Positions 51,060 through 63,781 of a stretch of DNA of 64,000 nt are shown here, one piece after another. Both the position numbers and the translations under genes were made by a program. Positions within the stretch are counted from its first letter, which is position 1, and the number at the start of each line of letters is the position of its first letter. Source of the DNA: Calliopsis andreniformis (Eukaryota; Arthropoda; Insecta; Hymenoptera; Andrenidae); NCBI RefSeq assembly GCF_051401765.1, contig NW_027480535.1:496001-560000 (forward strand), in the 5' to 3' direction. The notes beneath the pieces were generated by a model that did not search any database, was not told where the DNA came from, and worked only from the letters and a program-made list of their open reading frames with translations.

Positions 51060-53692
51060 ATTGAGTATTGAGGATTGAAGGTTGACGATTGAGGATTGAG
51101 GATTGAGGATTGAGGATTGAGGATTGAGGATTGAGGATTGAAGATTGAGTATTGAGGATTGAGGGTTGTGGATTGAGGACGAGGACTGAGTGTTGAGTAT
51201 TGCTGTTTGAGGTCTGAGGATTGAGGATTGAGCATTGAGAATTGAGGATTGAGGATTGAGGATTGAAGATTGAGGATTGGGTGTTGAGGATTGAAGAATG
51301 AGGATTGAGTATTGAGGATTTAGGATTGAGGATTGAAGATTGAGTACTGAGGATTGAAGATTAAGGTTGAGGATTGAGGATTGAGGATTGAGGATTGAGG
51401 ATTGAAGATTGGGGATTGGGGTCTGAGTATTGAGGGTTGAGTGATGAGAATTGATGTTTGTGGATAGAGGTCTCAAGATTGCAGATTGAGCATTGAGTAT
51501 TGAAAACTGTGAATTGAGGATAATCTATTGAGGATTGAGGATTCACAACTGATGGTTGAGGACTTAGGGCTGAAGATTGAGGATTCCGGTTTGAGGATTC
51601 AGGATTGAGGTTTGAGGACAGAGGATTGAGGATTGAGGATTGAGGATTGAGGATTGAGGATTGAAGACTGATGATTGGGTATTGAAGATTGAACAGTGAG
51701 GATTGAGTGTTGAGGATAGAGGATTGAGGATTGAGGATTGAAGGTTGAATATTAATGACTGAATATTGAGGATTGAGGATTGAGGGTTGTGGATTGAGGA
51801 CGAGGACTGAGGGTTGAGTATTGATGTTTGAAGTCTGAGGATTCAGGATTGAGGATTGAGGATTGAGGATTGAGGATTGAGGATTGAAGATTGAGGATTC
51901 GGTATTGAGGATTGAAGAATGAGGGTTGAGGAGTGAGGACTGAGGATTGAGGATTGAGGATTGAGGATTGAGGATTGAGGATTGAGGATTGAAGATTGAG
52001 TATTGAGGATTGAAGGTAGAGGATTGAGGATTGAGAATTGAAGATTGAGGCTTGATGATTGAGTACTGAGGATTGAAGATTAAGATTGCGGATTGAGGAT
52101 TGAGGATTGAGGATTGAGGATTGAGGATTGAAGATTGAGTATTGAGGATTGAAGATTGGGGATTGAGGATTGAGGATTGAGGATTGAGGATTGAAGATTG
52201 AGTACTGAGGATTGAAGATTAAGATTGAGGATTGAGGATTGAGGACTGAGGATTGAGGATTGAGGATTGAAGGTTCAGTATTGAGGATTGAAGATTGAGA
52301 ATTGAGGATTGAGGATTGAGCGTTGAGGCCTGAGTGTTGAGGGTTGAGTGATGAGAATTGATGTTTGTGGATAGAGATTTGAAGATTGCAGATTGAGTAT
52401 TGAGTATTGAAAACTGTGAATTGAGTATATTATATTGAGGATTGAGGATTGACAACTGATTGTTGAGGACTGAGGGCTGAAGATTGAGGATTCCGGATTG
52501 AGGATTCAGAATTGAAATTTGAGGACTGAGCATTGAGGATTGAAGATTGAGTATTGAGGATTGTAGATTGAGAATTGAGGATTGAGGATTGAGGATTGAG
52601 AATGAGGGCTCAGGGTTGAGGATTGAGGTTTGAGGACTGAGGACTGAGGATTGAGTATTGAGTATTGAGGATTGACGATTGAAGATTGAGTATTGAGGAT
52701 TGAAGATTGACGATTGAGGATTGAGGATTGAGGATTGAGGATTGAGGATTGAGGATTGAGGATTGAGGATTGAAGATTGAGTATTGAGGATTGAAGGTAG
52801 AGGATTGAGGATTGAGAATTGAGGATTGAGGCTTGATGATTGAGTACTGAGGATTGAAGATTAAGATTGGGGATTGAGGATTGAGGATTGAGGATTGAGG
52901 ATTGAAGATTGAGTATTGAGGATTGAAGATTGAGGATTGAGGATTGAGGATTGAGGATTGAGGATTGAAGATTGAGTACTGAGGATTGAAGATTAAGATT
53001 GAGGATTGAGGATTGAGGACTGAGGATTGAGGATTGAGGATTGAAGGTTCAGTATTGAGGATTGAAGATTGAGAATTGAGGGTTGAGGATTGAGCGTTGA
53101 GGACTGAGTGTTGAGGGTTGAGTGATGAGAATTGATGTTTGTGGATAGAGATTTGAAGATTGCAGATTGAGTACTGAGTATTGAAAACTGTGAATTGAGT
53201 ATATTCTATTGAGGATTGAGGATTGACAACTGATTGTTGAGGACTGAGGGCTGAAGATTGAGGATTCCGGATTGAGGATTCAGAATTGAAATTTGAGGAC
53301 TGAGCATTGAGGATTGAAGATTGAGTATTGAGGATTGAAGATTGAGAATTGATGATTGAGGATTGAGGATTGAGGATGAGGGCTGAGGGTTGATGATTGA
53401 GGTTTGAGGACTGAGGACTGAGGGTTGAGGATTGAGAATTGAGGATTGAGGATTGAGGGTTGAAGATTGAGGGTTGGGTATTGAGGATTGAAGAATGAGG
53501 ATTGAGGATTGAGGATTGAGGATTGAGGAGTGAATATTGAGTATTCAGGATTGAAGATCGACTATTGTGGATTGCGAATTGAGGATTGCGGGTTGAGGAT
53601 TGAGGATTGAAGATTGAGTATTGAGGATTGAAGGTTGAGGATTGTGGATTGAGGATTGAGGATTGAGGCTTGAATATTGTGGATTGGGGACT

Positions 53693-53895
53693 GAGTCTTC
53701 AGGGTTGAGTGATGAGAATTGATGTTTGTGGATAGAGATTTGAAGATTGCAGGTTGAGTATTGAGTATTGAAAACTGTGAAACCATGATATTCTATTGAG
53801 GATTGAGGATGGACCACTGACTGTGGAGGACTGAGGGCTGAAGATTGAGGATTCAGCATTGGGGATTGAGGATTGAGGTTTGAGGACTGAGGATT
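53693..53895 (+). repeat. Anchor module class kappa (representative)
   Basis: Two copies, one per G unit: centres 53791 and 59108. Diagnostic features are GAGTCTT (1), AACCATGATA at units 13-14 and a GGACCAC/GGACCCC variant at unit 18. The two copies differ at that last site. Confidence 0.85.
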
Positions 53896-55116
53896 GAGGA
53901 TTGAGGATTGAGGATTGAGGATTGAGGATTGAGGATTGAAGACTGAGGATTGGGTATTGAGGATTGAACATTGAGGATTGAGGGTTGAGGTTTGAGGTGT
54001 GAAGATTGAGAATTGAGGATTGTGGATTGAACATTGAGGACTGAGTGTTGAGGGATGAATGATGAGAATTGATGTTTGTGGATAGAGATTTGAAGATTGC
54101 AGATTGAGTATTGAGTATTGAAAGCTGTGAATTGAGTATATTCTATTGAGGATTGAGGATTGACAACTGATTGTTGAGGACTGAGGGCTGAAGGTTGAGG
54201 GTTCCGGATTGAGGATTCAGAATTGAAATTTGACGACTGAGCATTGAGGATTGAAGATTGAGTATTGAGGATTGAAGATTGAGAATTGAGGATTGTGGAT
54301 TGAGGATTGAGGATGAGGGCTGAGGGTTGAGGATTGAAGTTTGAGGACTAAGGACAGAGGATTGAAGATTGAGGATTGAGGATTGAGGATTCAGCATTGA
54401 GGATTGAAGATTGAGTACTGAGGATTGAAGATTAAGGTTGAGGATTGAGGATTGAGGGTTGAGGATTGAGGATTGAAGATTGAGGATTGCGTATTGAGGA
54501 TAGAACATTGAGGATTGAGGATTGAGTATTGAGGATTGAAGATTGAATATTGATGATTGAAGATTGAGGATCGAGGATTGAGGGTTGTGGATTGAGGACG
54601 AGGACTGAGGGTTGAGTATTGATGTTTGATGTCTGAGGATTGAGGATTCAGGATTGAGAATTGAGGATTGAGGATTGAAGATTGAGGATTGGGTACTGAG
54701 GGTTGAAGAATGAAGATTGAGTATTGAGTATTGAGGATTGAGGATTGAGGATTGAGGATTGAAGATTGAGGATTAGGTATTGAGGATTGATGAATGAGGA
54801 TTGAGTAATGAGTATTGAGGATTGAGGATTGAAGATTGAGTATAGAGGATTGAAGATTGACGATTGAGGATTGTGGATTGAGGATTGAGGATTGAGGATT
54901 GAGGATTGAGGATTGAAGATTGAGTATTGAGGATTGAAGATTGGGGATTGAGGATTGAGGATTGAGGATTGAGGATTGAAGATTGAGTACTGAGGATTGA
55001 AGATTAAGGTTGAGGATTGAGGATTGAGGACTGAGGATTGAGGATTGAGGATTGAAGGTTCAGTATTGAGGATTGAAGATTGAGAATTGAGGATTGAGGA
55101 TTGAGCGTTGAGGACT

Positions 55117-55319
55117 GAGTGTTGAGGGTTGAGTGATGAGAATTGATGTTTGTGGATAGAGATTTGAAGATTGCAGATTGAGTATTGAGTATTGAAAACT
55201 GTGAATTGAGTATATTATATTGAGGATTGAGGATTGACAACTGATTGTTGAGGACTGAGGGCTGAAGATTGAGGATTCCGGATTGAGGATTCAGAATTGA
55301 AATTTGAGGACTGAGCATT
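55117..55319 (+). repeat. Anchor module class theta (representative)
   Basis: Seven copies: centres 44699, 50805, 52430, 55215, 57747, 60671, 62666. Identical in plan to eta but with unit 15 TTATATT instead of TTCTATT. In G each theta is followed by an eta module exactly 774 bp on. Confidence 0.88.
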
Positions 55320-56376
55320 GAGGATTGAAGATTGAGTATTGAGGATTGAAGATTGAGAATTGAGGACTGAGGATTGAGGATTGAGGATGAGGGCTGAGGG
55401 TTGAGGATTGAGGTTTGAGGACTGAGGACTGAGGATTGAGTATTGAGTATTGAGGATTGAGGCTTGAAGATTGAGTATTGAGGATTGAAGGTTGACGATT
55501 GAGGATTGAGGATTGAGGATTGAGGATTGAGGATCGAGTATTGAGGATTGAGGATTGAAGATTGAGTATTGAGGATTGAAGGTAGAGGATTGAGGATTGA
55601 GAATTGAGGATTGAGGCTTGATGATTGAGTACTGAGGATTGAAGATTAAGATTGGGGATTGAGGATTGAGGATTGAGGATTGAGGATTGAAGATTGAGTA
55701 TTGAGGATTGAAGATTGAGGATTGAGGATTGAGGATTGAGGATTGAGGATTGAAGATTGAGTACTGAGGATTGAAGATTAAGATTGAGGATTGAGGATTG
55801 AGGACTGAGGATTGAGGATTGAGGATTGAAGGTTCAGTATTGAGGATTGAAGATTGAGAATTGAGGGTTGAGGATTGAGCGTTGAGGACTGAGTGTTGAG
55901 GGTTGAGTGATGAGAATTGATGTTTGTGGATAGAGATTTGAAGATTGCAGATTGAGTATTGAGTATTGAAAGCTGTGAATTGAGTATATTCTATTGAGGA
56001 TTGAGGATTGACAACTGATTGTTGAGGACTGAGGGCTGAAGATTGAGGATTCCGGATTGAGGATTCAGAATTGAAATTTGAGGACTGAGCATTGAGGATT
56101 GAAGATTGAGTATTGAGGATTGAAGATTGAGAATTGAGGATTGAGGACTGACGATTGAGGTTGAGGGCTGAGGGTTGCGGATTGAGGTTTGAGGACTGAG
56201 GTCTGAGGATTGAGGATTGAGAATTGAGGATTGAGGATTGAGGGTTGAAGATTGAGGATTGGGTATTGAGGATTGAAGAATGAGGATTGAGGATTGAGGA
56301 TTGAGGATTGAGGATTGGGGATTGAAGATTGAGTATTGAGGATTGAAGGTTGACGATCTAGGATTGAGGATTGAGG

Positions 56377-59300
56377 ATTGAGTATTGAGGATTGAAGGTT
56401 GACGATTGAGGATTGAGGATTGAGGATTGAGGATTGAGGATTGAGGATTGAGGATTGAAGATTGAGTATTGAGGATTGAGGGTTGTGGATTGAGGACGAG
56501 GACTGAGTGTTGAGTATTGCTGTTTGAGGTCTGAGGATTGAGGATTGAGCATTGAGAATTGAGGATTGAGGATTGAGGATTGAAGATTGAGGATTGGGTG
56601 TTGAGGATTGAAGAATGAGGATTGAGTATTGAGGATTTAGGATTGAGGATTGAAGATTGAGTACTGAGGATTGAAGATTAAGGTTGAGGATTGAGGATTG
56701 AGGATTGAGGATTGAGGATTGAAGATTGGGGATTGGGGTCTGAGTATTGAGGGTTGAGTGATGAGAATTGATGTTTGTGGATAGAGGTCTCAAGATTGCA
56801 GATTGAGCATTGAGTATTGAAAACTGTGAATTGAGGATAATCTATTGAGGATTGAGGATTCACAACTGATGGTTGAGGACTTAGGGCTGAAGATTGAGGA
56901 TTCCGGTTTGAGGATTCAGGATTGAGGTTTGAGGACAGAGGATTGAGGATTGAGGATTGAGGATTGAGGATTGAGGATTGAAGACTGATGATTGGGTATT
57001 GAAGATTGAACAGTGAGGATTGAGTGTTGAGGATAGAGGATTGAGGATTGAGGATTGAAGGTTGAATATTAATGACTGAATATTGAGGATTGAGGATTGA
57101 GGGTTGTGGATTGAGGACGAGGACTGAGGGTTGAGTATTGATGTTTGAAGTCTGAGGATTCAGGATTGAGGATTGAGGATTGAGGATTGAGGATTGAGGA
57201 TTGAAGATTGAGGATTCGGTATTGAGGATTGAAGAATGAGGGTTGAGGAGTGAGGACTGAGGATTGAGGATTGAGGATTGAGGATTGAGGATTGAGGATT
57301 GAGGATTGAAGATTGAGTATTGAGGATTGAAGGTAGAGGATTGAGGATTGAGAATTGAAGATTGAGGCTTGATGATTGAGTACTGAGGATTGAAGATTAA
57401 GATTGCGGATTGAGGATTGAGGATTGAGGATTGAGGATTGAGGATTGAAGATTGAGTATTGAGGATTGAAGATTGGGGATTGAGGATTGAGGATTGAGGA
57501 TTGAGGATTGAAGATTGAGTACTGAGGATTGAAGATTAAGATTGAGGATTGAGGATTGAAGACTGAGGATTGAGGATTGAGGATTGAAGGTTCAGTATTG
57601 AGGATTGAAGATTGAGAATTGAGGATTGAGGATTGAGCGTTGAGGCCTGAGTGTTGAGGGTTGAGTGATGAGAATTGATGTTTGTGGATAGAGATTTGAA
57701 GATTGCAGATTGAGTATTGAGTATTGAAAACTGTGAATTGAGTATATTATATTGAGGATTGAGGATTGACAACTGATTGTTGAGGACTGAGGGCTGAAGA
57801 TTGAGGATTCCGGATTGAGGATTCAGAATTGAAATTTGAGGACTGAGCATTGAGGATTGAAGATTGAGTATTGAGGATTGTAGATTGAGAATTGAGGATT
57901 GAGGATTGAGGATTGAGAATGAGGGCTGAGGGTTGAGGATTGAGGTTTGAGGACTGAGGACTGAGGATTGAGTATTGAGTATTGAGGATTGACGATTGAA
58001 GATTGAGTATTGAGGATTGAAGATTGACGATTGAGGATTGAGGATTGAGGATTGAGGATTGAGGATTGAGGATTGAGGATTGAGGATTGAAGATTGAGTA
58101 TTGAGGATTGAAGGTAGAGGATTGAGGATTGAGAATTGAGGATTGAGGCTTGATGATTGAGTACTGAGGATTGAAGATTAAGATTGGGGATTGAGGATTG
58201 AGGATTGAGGATTGAGGATTGAAGATTGAGTATTGAGGATTGAAGATTGAGGATTGAGGATTGAGGATTGAGGATTGAGGATTGAAGATTGAGTACTGAG
58301 GATTGAAGATTAAGATTGAGGATTGAGGATTGAGGACTGAGGATTGAGGATTGAGGATTGAAGGTTCAGTATTGAGGATTGAAGATTGAGAATTGAGGGT
58401 TGAGGATTGAGCGTTGAGGACTGAGTGTTGAGGGTTGAGTGATGAGAATTGATGTTTGTGGATAGAGATTTGAAGATTGCAGATTGAGTACTGAGTATTG
58501 AAAACTGTGAATTGAGTATATTCTATTGAGGATTGAGGATTGACAACTGATTGTTGAGGACTGAGGGCTGAAGATTGAGGATTCCGGATTGAGGATTCAG
58601 AATTGAAATTTGAGGACTGAGCATTGAGGATTGAAGATTGAGTATTGAGGATTGAAGATTGAGAATTGAGGATTGAGGATTGAGGATTGAGGATGAGGGC
58701 TGAGGGTTGATGATTGAGGTTTGAGGACTGAGGACTGAGGGTTGAGGATTGAGAATTGAGGATTGAGGATTGAGGGTTGAAGATTGAGGGTTGGGTATTG
58801 AGGATTGAAGAATGAGGATTGAGGATTGAGGATTGAGGATTGAGGAGTGAATATTGAGTATTCAGGATTGAAGATCGACTATTGTGGATTGCGAATTGAG
58901 GATTGCGGGTTGAGGATTGAGGATTGAAGATTGAGTATTGAGGATTGAAGGTTGAGGATTGTGGATTGAGGATTGAGGATTGAGGCTTGAATATTGTGGA
59001 TTGGGGACTGAGTCTTCAGGGTTGAGTGATGAGAATTGATGTTTGTGGATAGAGATTTGAAGATTGCAGGTTGAGTATTGAGTATTGAAAACTGTGAAAC
59101 CATGATATTCTATTGAGGATTGAGGATGGACCCCTGACTGTGGAGGACTGAGGGCTGAAGATTGAGGATTCAGCATTGGGGATTGAGGATTGAGGTTTGA
59201 GGACTGAGGATTGAGGATTGAGGATTGAGGATTGAGGATTGAGGATTGAGGATTGAAGACTGAGGATTGGGTATTGAGGATTGAACATTGAGGATTGAGG

Positions 59301-61784
59301 GTTGAGGTTTGAGGTGTGAAGATTGAGAATTGAGGATTGTGGATTGAACATTGAGGACTGAGTGTTGAGGGATGAATGATGAGAATTGATGTTTGTGGAT
59401 AGAGATTTGAAGATTGCAGATTGAGTATTGAGTATTGAAAGCTGTGAATTGAGTATATTCTATTGAGGATTGAGGATTGACAACTGATTGTTGAGGACTG
59501 AGGGCTGAAGGTTGAGGGTTCCGGATTGAGGATTCAGAATTGAAATTTGACGACTGAGCATTGAGGATTGAAGATTGAGTATTGAGGATTGAAGATTGAG
59601 AATTGAGGATTGTGGATTGAGGATTGAGGATGAGGGCTGAGGGTTGAGGATTGAAGTTTGAGGACTAAGGACAGAGGATTGAAGATTGAGGATTGAGGAT
59701 TGAGGATTCAGCATTGAGGATTGAAGATTGAGTACTGAGGATTGAAGATTAAGGTTGAGGATTGAGGATTGAGGGTTGAGGATTGAGGATTGAAGATTGA
59801 GGATTGCGTATTGAGGATAGAACATTGAGGATTGAGGATTGAGTATTGAGGATTGAAGATTGAATATTGATGATTGAAGATTGAGGATCGAGGATTGAGG
59901 GTTGTGGATTGAGGACGAGGACTGAGGGTTGAGTATTGATGTTTGAGGTCTGAGGATTGAGGATTCAGGATTGAGAATTGAGGATTGAGGATTGAAGATT
60001 GAGGATTGGGTACTGAGGGTTGAAGAATGAGGATTGAGTATTGAGTATTGAGGATTGAGGATTGAGGATTGAGGATTGAAGATTGAGGATTAGGTATTGA
60101 GGATTGATGAATGAGGATTGAGTAATGAGTATTGAGGATTGAGGATTGAAGATTGAGTATAGAGGATTGAAGATTGACGATTGAGGATTGTGGATTGAGG
60201 ATTGAGGATTGAGGATTGAGGATTGAGGATTGAAGATTGAGTATTGGGTATTGAAGATTGAGGATTGAGGATTGAGGATTGTGGATTGAGGCTTGATGAT
60301 TGAGTACTGAGGATTGAAGATTAAGATTGGGGGTGGAGGATTGAGGATTGAGGATTGAGGATTGAGGATTGAAGATTGAGTATTGAGGATTGAAGATTGG
60401 GGATTGAGGATTGAGGATTGAGGATTGAGGATTGAAGATTGAGTACTGAGGATTGAAGATTAAGGTTGAGGATTGAGGATTGAGGACTGAGGATTGAGGA
60501 TTGAGGATTGAAGGTTCAGTATTGAGGATTGAAGATTGAGAATTGAGGATTGAGGATTGAGCGTTGAGGACTGAGTGTTGAGGGTTGAGTGATGAGAATT
60601 GATGTTTGTGGATAGAGATTTGAAGATTGCAGATTGAGTATTGAGTATTGAAAACTGTGAATTGAGTATATTATATTGAGGATTGAGGATTGACAACTGA
60701 TTGTTGAGGACTGAGGGCTGAAGATTGAGGATTCCGGATTGAGGATTCAGAATTGAAATTTGAGGACTGAGCATTGAGGATTGAAGATTGAGTATTGAGG
60801 ATTGAAGATTGAGAATTGAGGACTGAGGATTGAGGATTGAGGATGAGGGCTGAGGGTTGAGGATTGAGGTTTGAGGACTGAGGACTGAGGATTGAGTATT
60901 GAGTATTGAGGATTGAGGCTTGAAGATTGAGTATTGAGGATTGAAGGTTGACGATTGAGGATTGAGGATTGAGGATTGAGGATTGAGGATTGAGTATTGA
61001 GGATTGAGGATTGAAGATTGAGTATTGAGGATTGAAGGTAGAGGATAGAGGATTGAGAATTGAGGATTGAGGCTTGATGATTGAGTACTGAGGATTGAAG
61101 ATTAAGATTGGGGATTGAGGATTGAGGATTGAGGATTGAGGATTGAAGATTGAGTATTGAGGATTGAAGATTGAGGATTGAGGATTGAGGATTGAGGATT
61201 GAGGATTGAAGATTGAGTACTGAGGATTGAAGATTAAGATTGAGGATTGAGGATTGAGGACTGAGGATTGAGGATTGAGGATTGAAGGTTCAGTATTGAG
61301 GATTGAAGATTGGGAATTGAGGGTTGAGGATTGAGCGTTGAGGACTGAGTGTTGAGGGTTGAGTGATGAGAATTGATGTTTGTGGATAGAGATTTGAAGA
61401 TTGCAGATTGAGTATTGAGTATTGAAAGCTGTGAATTGAGTATATTCTATTGAGGATTGAGGATTGACAACTGATTGTTGAGGACTGAGGGCTGAAGATT
61501 GAGGATTCCGGATTGAGGATTCAGAATTGAAATTTGAGGACTGAGCATTGAGGATTGAAGATTGAGTATTGAGGATTGAAGATTGAGAATTGAGGATTGA
61601 GGACTGACGATTGAGGTTGAGGGCTGAGGGTTGCGGATTGAGGTTTGAGGACTGAGGTCTGAGGATTGAGGATTGAGAATTGAGGATTGAGGATTGAGGG
61701 TTGAAGATTGAGGATTGGGTATTGAGGATTGAAGAATGAGGATTGAGGATTGAGGATTGAGGATTGAGGATTGGGGATTGAAGA
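56377..61784 (+). repeat. Higher-order repeat G, copy 2 (about 5.4 kb)
   Basis: Repeats the G series with centres 56840, 57747, 58521, 59108, 59458, 60671 and 61445. The eta-theta interval is 139 bp longer than in copy 1 (1213 versus 1074), from an insertion or deletion at about 59.9-60.35 kb. Homology to copy 1 ends near 61,784, where the sequence jumps back to the equivalent of about 59,790. Confidence 0.9.
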
Positions 61785-61891
61785 TTGAAGATTGAGGATT
61801 GCGTATTGAGGATAGAACATTGAGGATTGAGGATTGAGTATTGAGGATTGAAGATTGAATATTGATGATTGAAGATTGAGGATCGAGGATT

Positions 61892-61953
61892 GAGGGTTGT
61901 GGATTGAGGACGAGGACTGAGGGTTGAGTATTGATGTTTGAGGTCTGAGGATT
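61892..61953 (+). repeat. GACGAGG marker segment (representative)
   Basis: A second recurrent landmark of about 62 bp, seen dozens of times in both domains. It combines GTGGATT, a 6-nt unit GAGGAC, GAGGACT, GAGGGTT, GAGTATT, GATGTTT and GAGGTCT in fixed order. The short unit shifts the heptamer register by one base and supplies a CpG. In several left-domain copies GAGTATT-GATG is replaced by a form giving GTATCCATG (for example 1411-1419). On the minus strand it gives the recurrent VLVLNPQ variation of the repeat peptide. Confidence 0.82.
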
Positions 61954-62833
61954 GAGGATTGAGGATTGAGAATTGAGGATTGAGGATTGAAGATTGAGGA
62001 TTGGGTACTGAGGATTGAAGAATGAGGATTGAGTATTGAGTATTGAGGATTGAGGATTGAGGATTGAGGATTGAAGATTGAGGATTAGGTATTGAGGATT
62101 GATGAATGAGGATTGAGTATTGAGTATTGAGGATTGAGGATTGAAGATTGAGTATAGAGGATTGAAGATTGACGATTGAGGATTGAGGATTGAGGATTGA
62201 GGATTGAGGATTGAGGATTGAGGATTGAAGATTGAGTATTGGGTATTGAAGATTGAGGATTGAGGATTGAGGATTGTGGATTGAGGCTTGATGATTGAGT
62301 ACTGAGGATTGAAGATTAAGATTGGGGATTGAGGATTGAGGATTGAGGATTGAGGATTGAGGATTGAAGATTGAGTATTGAGGATTGAAGATTGGGGATT
62401 GAGGATTGAGGATTGAGGATTGAGGATTGAAGATTGAGTACTGAGGATTGAAGATTAAGATTGAGGATTGAGGATTGAGGACTGAGGATTGAGGATTGAG
62501 GATTGAAGTTTCAGTATTGAGGATTGAAGATTGAGAATTGAGGATTGAGGATTGAGCGTTGAGGACTGAGTGTTGAGGGTTGAGTGATGAGAATTGATGT
62601 TTGTGGATAGAGATTTGAAGATTGCAGATTGAGTATTGAGTATTGAAAACTGTGAATTGAGTATATTATATTGAGGATTGAGGATTGACAACTGATTGTT
62701 GAGGACTGAGGGCGGAAGATTGAGGATTCCGGATTGAGGATTCAGAATTGAAATTTGAGGACTGAGCATTGAGGATTGAAGATTGAGTATTGAGGATTGA
62801 AGATTGAGAATTGAGGATTGAGGATTGAGGATT

Positions 62834-62881
62834 GAGGATGAGGGCTGAGGGTTGAGGATTGAGGTTTGAGGACTGAGGACT
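62834..62881 (+). repeat. GATGAGGGCT marker segment (representative)
   Basis: A third recurrent landmark. A 6-nt unit GAGGAT is followed by GAGGGCT, GAGGGTT, GAGGATT, GAGGTTT and two GAGGACT units. It occurs repeatedly in both domains, often soon after an anchor module. The second-last GAGGACT is often GAGGACTC or GACTAAGG in the left domain and in F. The lost base is shared between copies, so it is inherited rather than recurrent. Confidence 0.8.
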
Positions 62882-63244
62882 GAGGATTGAGTATTGAGTA
62901 TTGAGGATTGAGGCTTGAAGATTGAGTATTGAGGATTGAAGATTGACGATTGAGGATTGAGGATTGAGGATTGAGGATTGAGGATTGAGGATTGAGGATT
63001 GAAGATTGAGTATTGAGGATTGAAGGTAGAGGATTGAGGATTGAGGATTGAGGATTGAGGCTTGATGATTGAGTACTGAGGATTGAAGATTAAGATTGGG
63101 GATTGAGGATTGAGGATTGAGGATTGAGGATTGAAGATTGAGTATTGAGGATTGAAGATTGAGGATTGAGGATTGAGGATTGAAGGTTCAGTATTGAGGA
63201 TTGAAGATTGAGAATTGAGGGTTGAGGATTGAGCGTTGAGGACT

Positions 63245-63447
63245 GAGTGTTGAGGGTTGAGTGATGAGAATTGATGTTTGTGGATAGAGATTTGAAGATT
63301 GCAGATTGAGTATTGAGTATTGAAAACTGTGAATTGAGTATATTCTATTGAGGATTGAGGATTGACAACTGATTGTTGAGGACTGAGGGCTGAAGATTGA
63401 GGATACCGGATTGAGGATTCAGAATTGAAATTTGAGGACTGAGCATT
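63245..63447 (+). repeat. Anchor module class eta (representative)
   Basis: The largest class, sixteen copies: centres 33769, 37065, 37958, 38593, 39542, 40435, 45648, 46541, 53204, 54141, 55989, 58521, 59458, 61445, 63343, 63978. Diagnostic units are GAGTATA (14), CCGGATT (24), CAGAATT (26) and GAAATTT (27). Only units 16, 17, 25 and, in most copies, 23 are the canonical GAGGATT; the other 25 are diverged yet in register. Confidence 0.9.
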
Positions 63448-63747
63448 GAGGATTGAAGATTGAGTATTGAGGATTGAAGATTGAGAATTGAGGATTGAGG
63501 ATTGAGGATTGAGGATGAGGGCTGAGGGTTGCGGATTGAGGTTTGAGGACTGAGGTCTGAGGATTGAGGATTGAGAATTGAGGATTGAGGATTGAGGGTT
63601 GAAGATTGAGGATTGGGTATTGAGGATTGAAGAATGAGGATTGAGGATTGAGGATTGAGGATTGAGGATTGGGGATTGAAGATTGAGTATTGAGGATTGA
63701 AGGTTGACGATCTAGGATTGAGGATTGAGGATTGAGGATTGAAGATT

Positions 63748-63781
63748 GAGTACTGAGGATTGAAGATTAAGATTGAGGATT
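63748..63781 (+). repeat. GATTAAGATT marker segment (representative)
   Basis: GAGTACT, GAGGATT, GAAGATT, then a 6-nt unit AAGATT. Very frequent right of 30,048 and not seen by me left of it, where the comparable context has GATTAAAGATT (a full-length AAAGATT unit) before GAGTACT. It is therefore a domain-specific marker. Confidence 0.8.

Larger units (their letters stand above)
51060..56376 (+). repeat. Higher-order repeat G, copy 1 (5,317 bp)
   Basis: Seven-module series zeta (51523), theta (52430), eta (53204), kappa (53791), eta (54141), theta (55215), eta (55989). Spacings are 907, 774, 587, 350, 1074 and 774 bp. It aligns to copy 2 at a constant 5,317 bp up to about 54.5 kb and at 5,456 bp from about 55.0 kb. 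The theta-eta pair occurs twice per copy at exactly 774 bp, so G itself arose from an internal duplication. Confidence 0.9.

Noticed and set aside
63364..63376. Short inverted repeat CAAC-TGATT-GTTG in the anchor module as a hairpin or protein site.
   Set aside because: The stem is only 4 bp and its neighbours do not pair. Conservation among copies is explained by shared descent. The CAACTG within it matches a generic E-box, which is too short to mean anything here.
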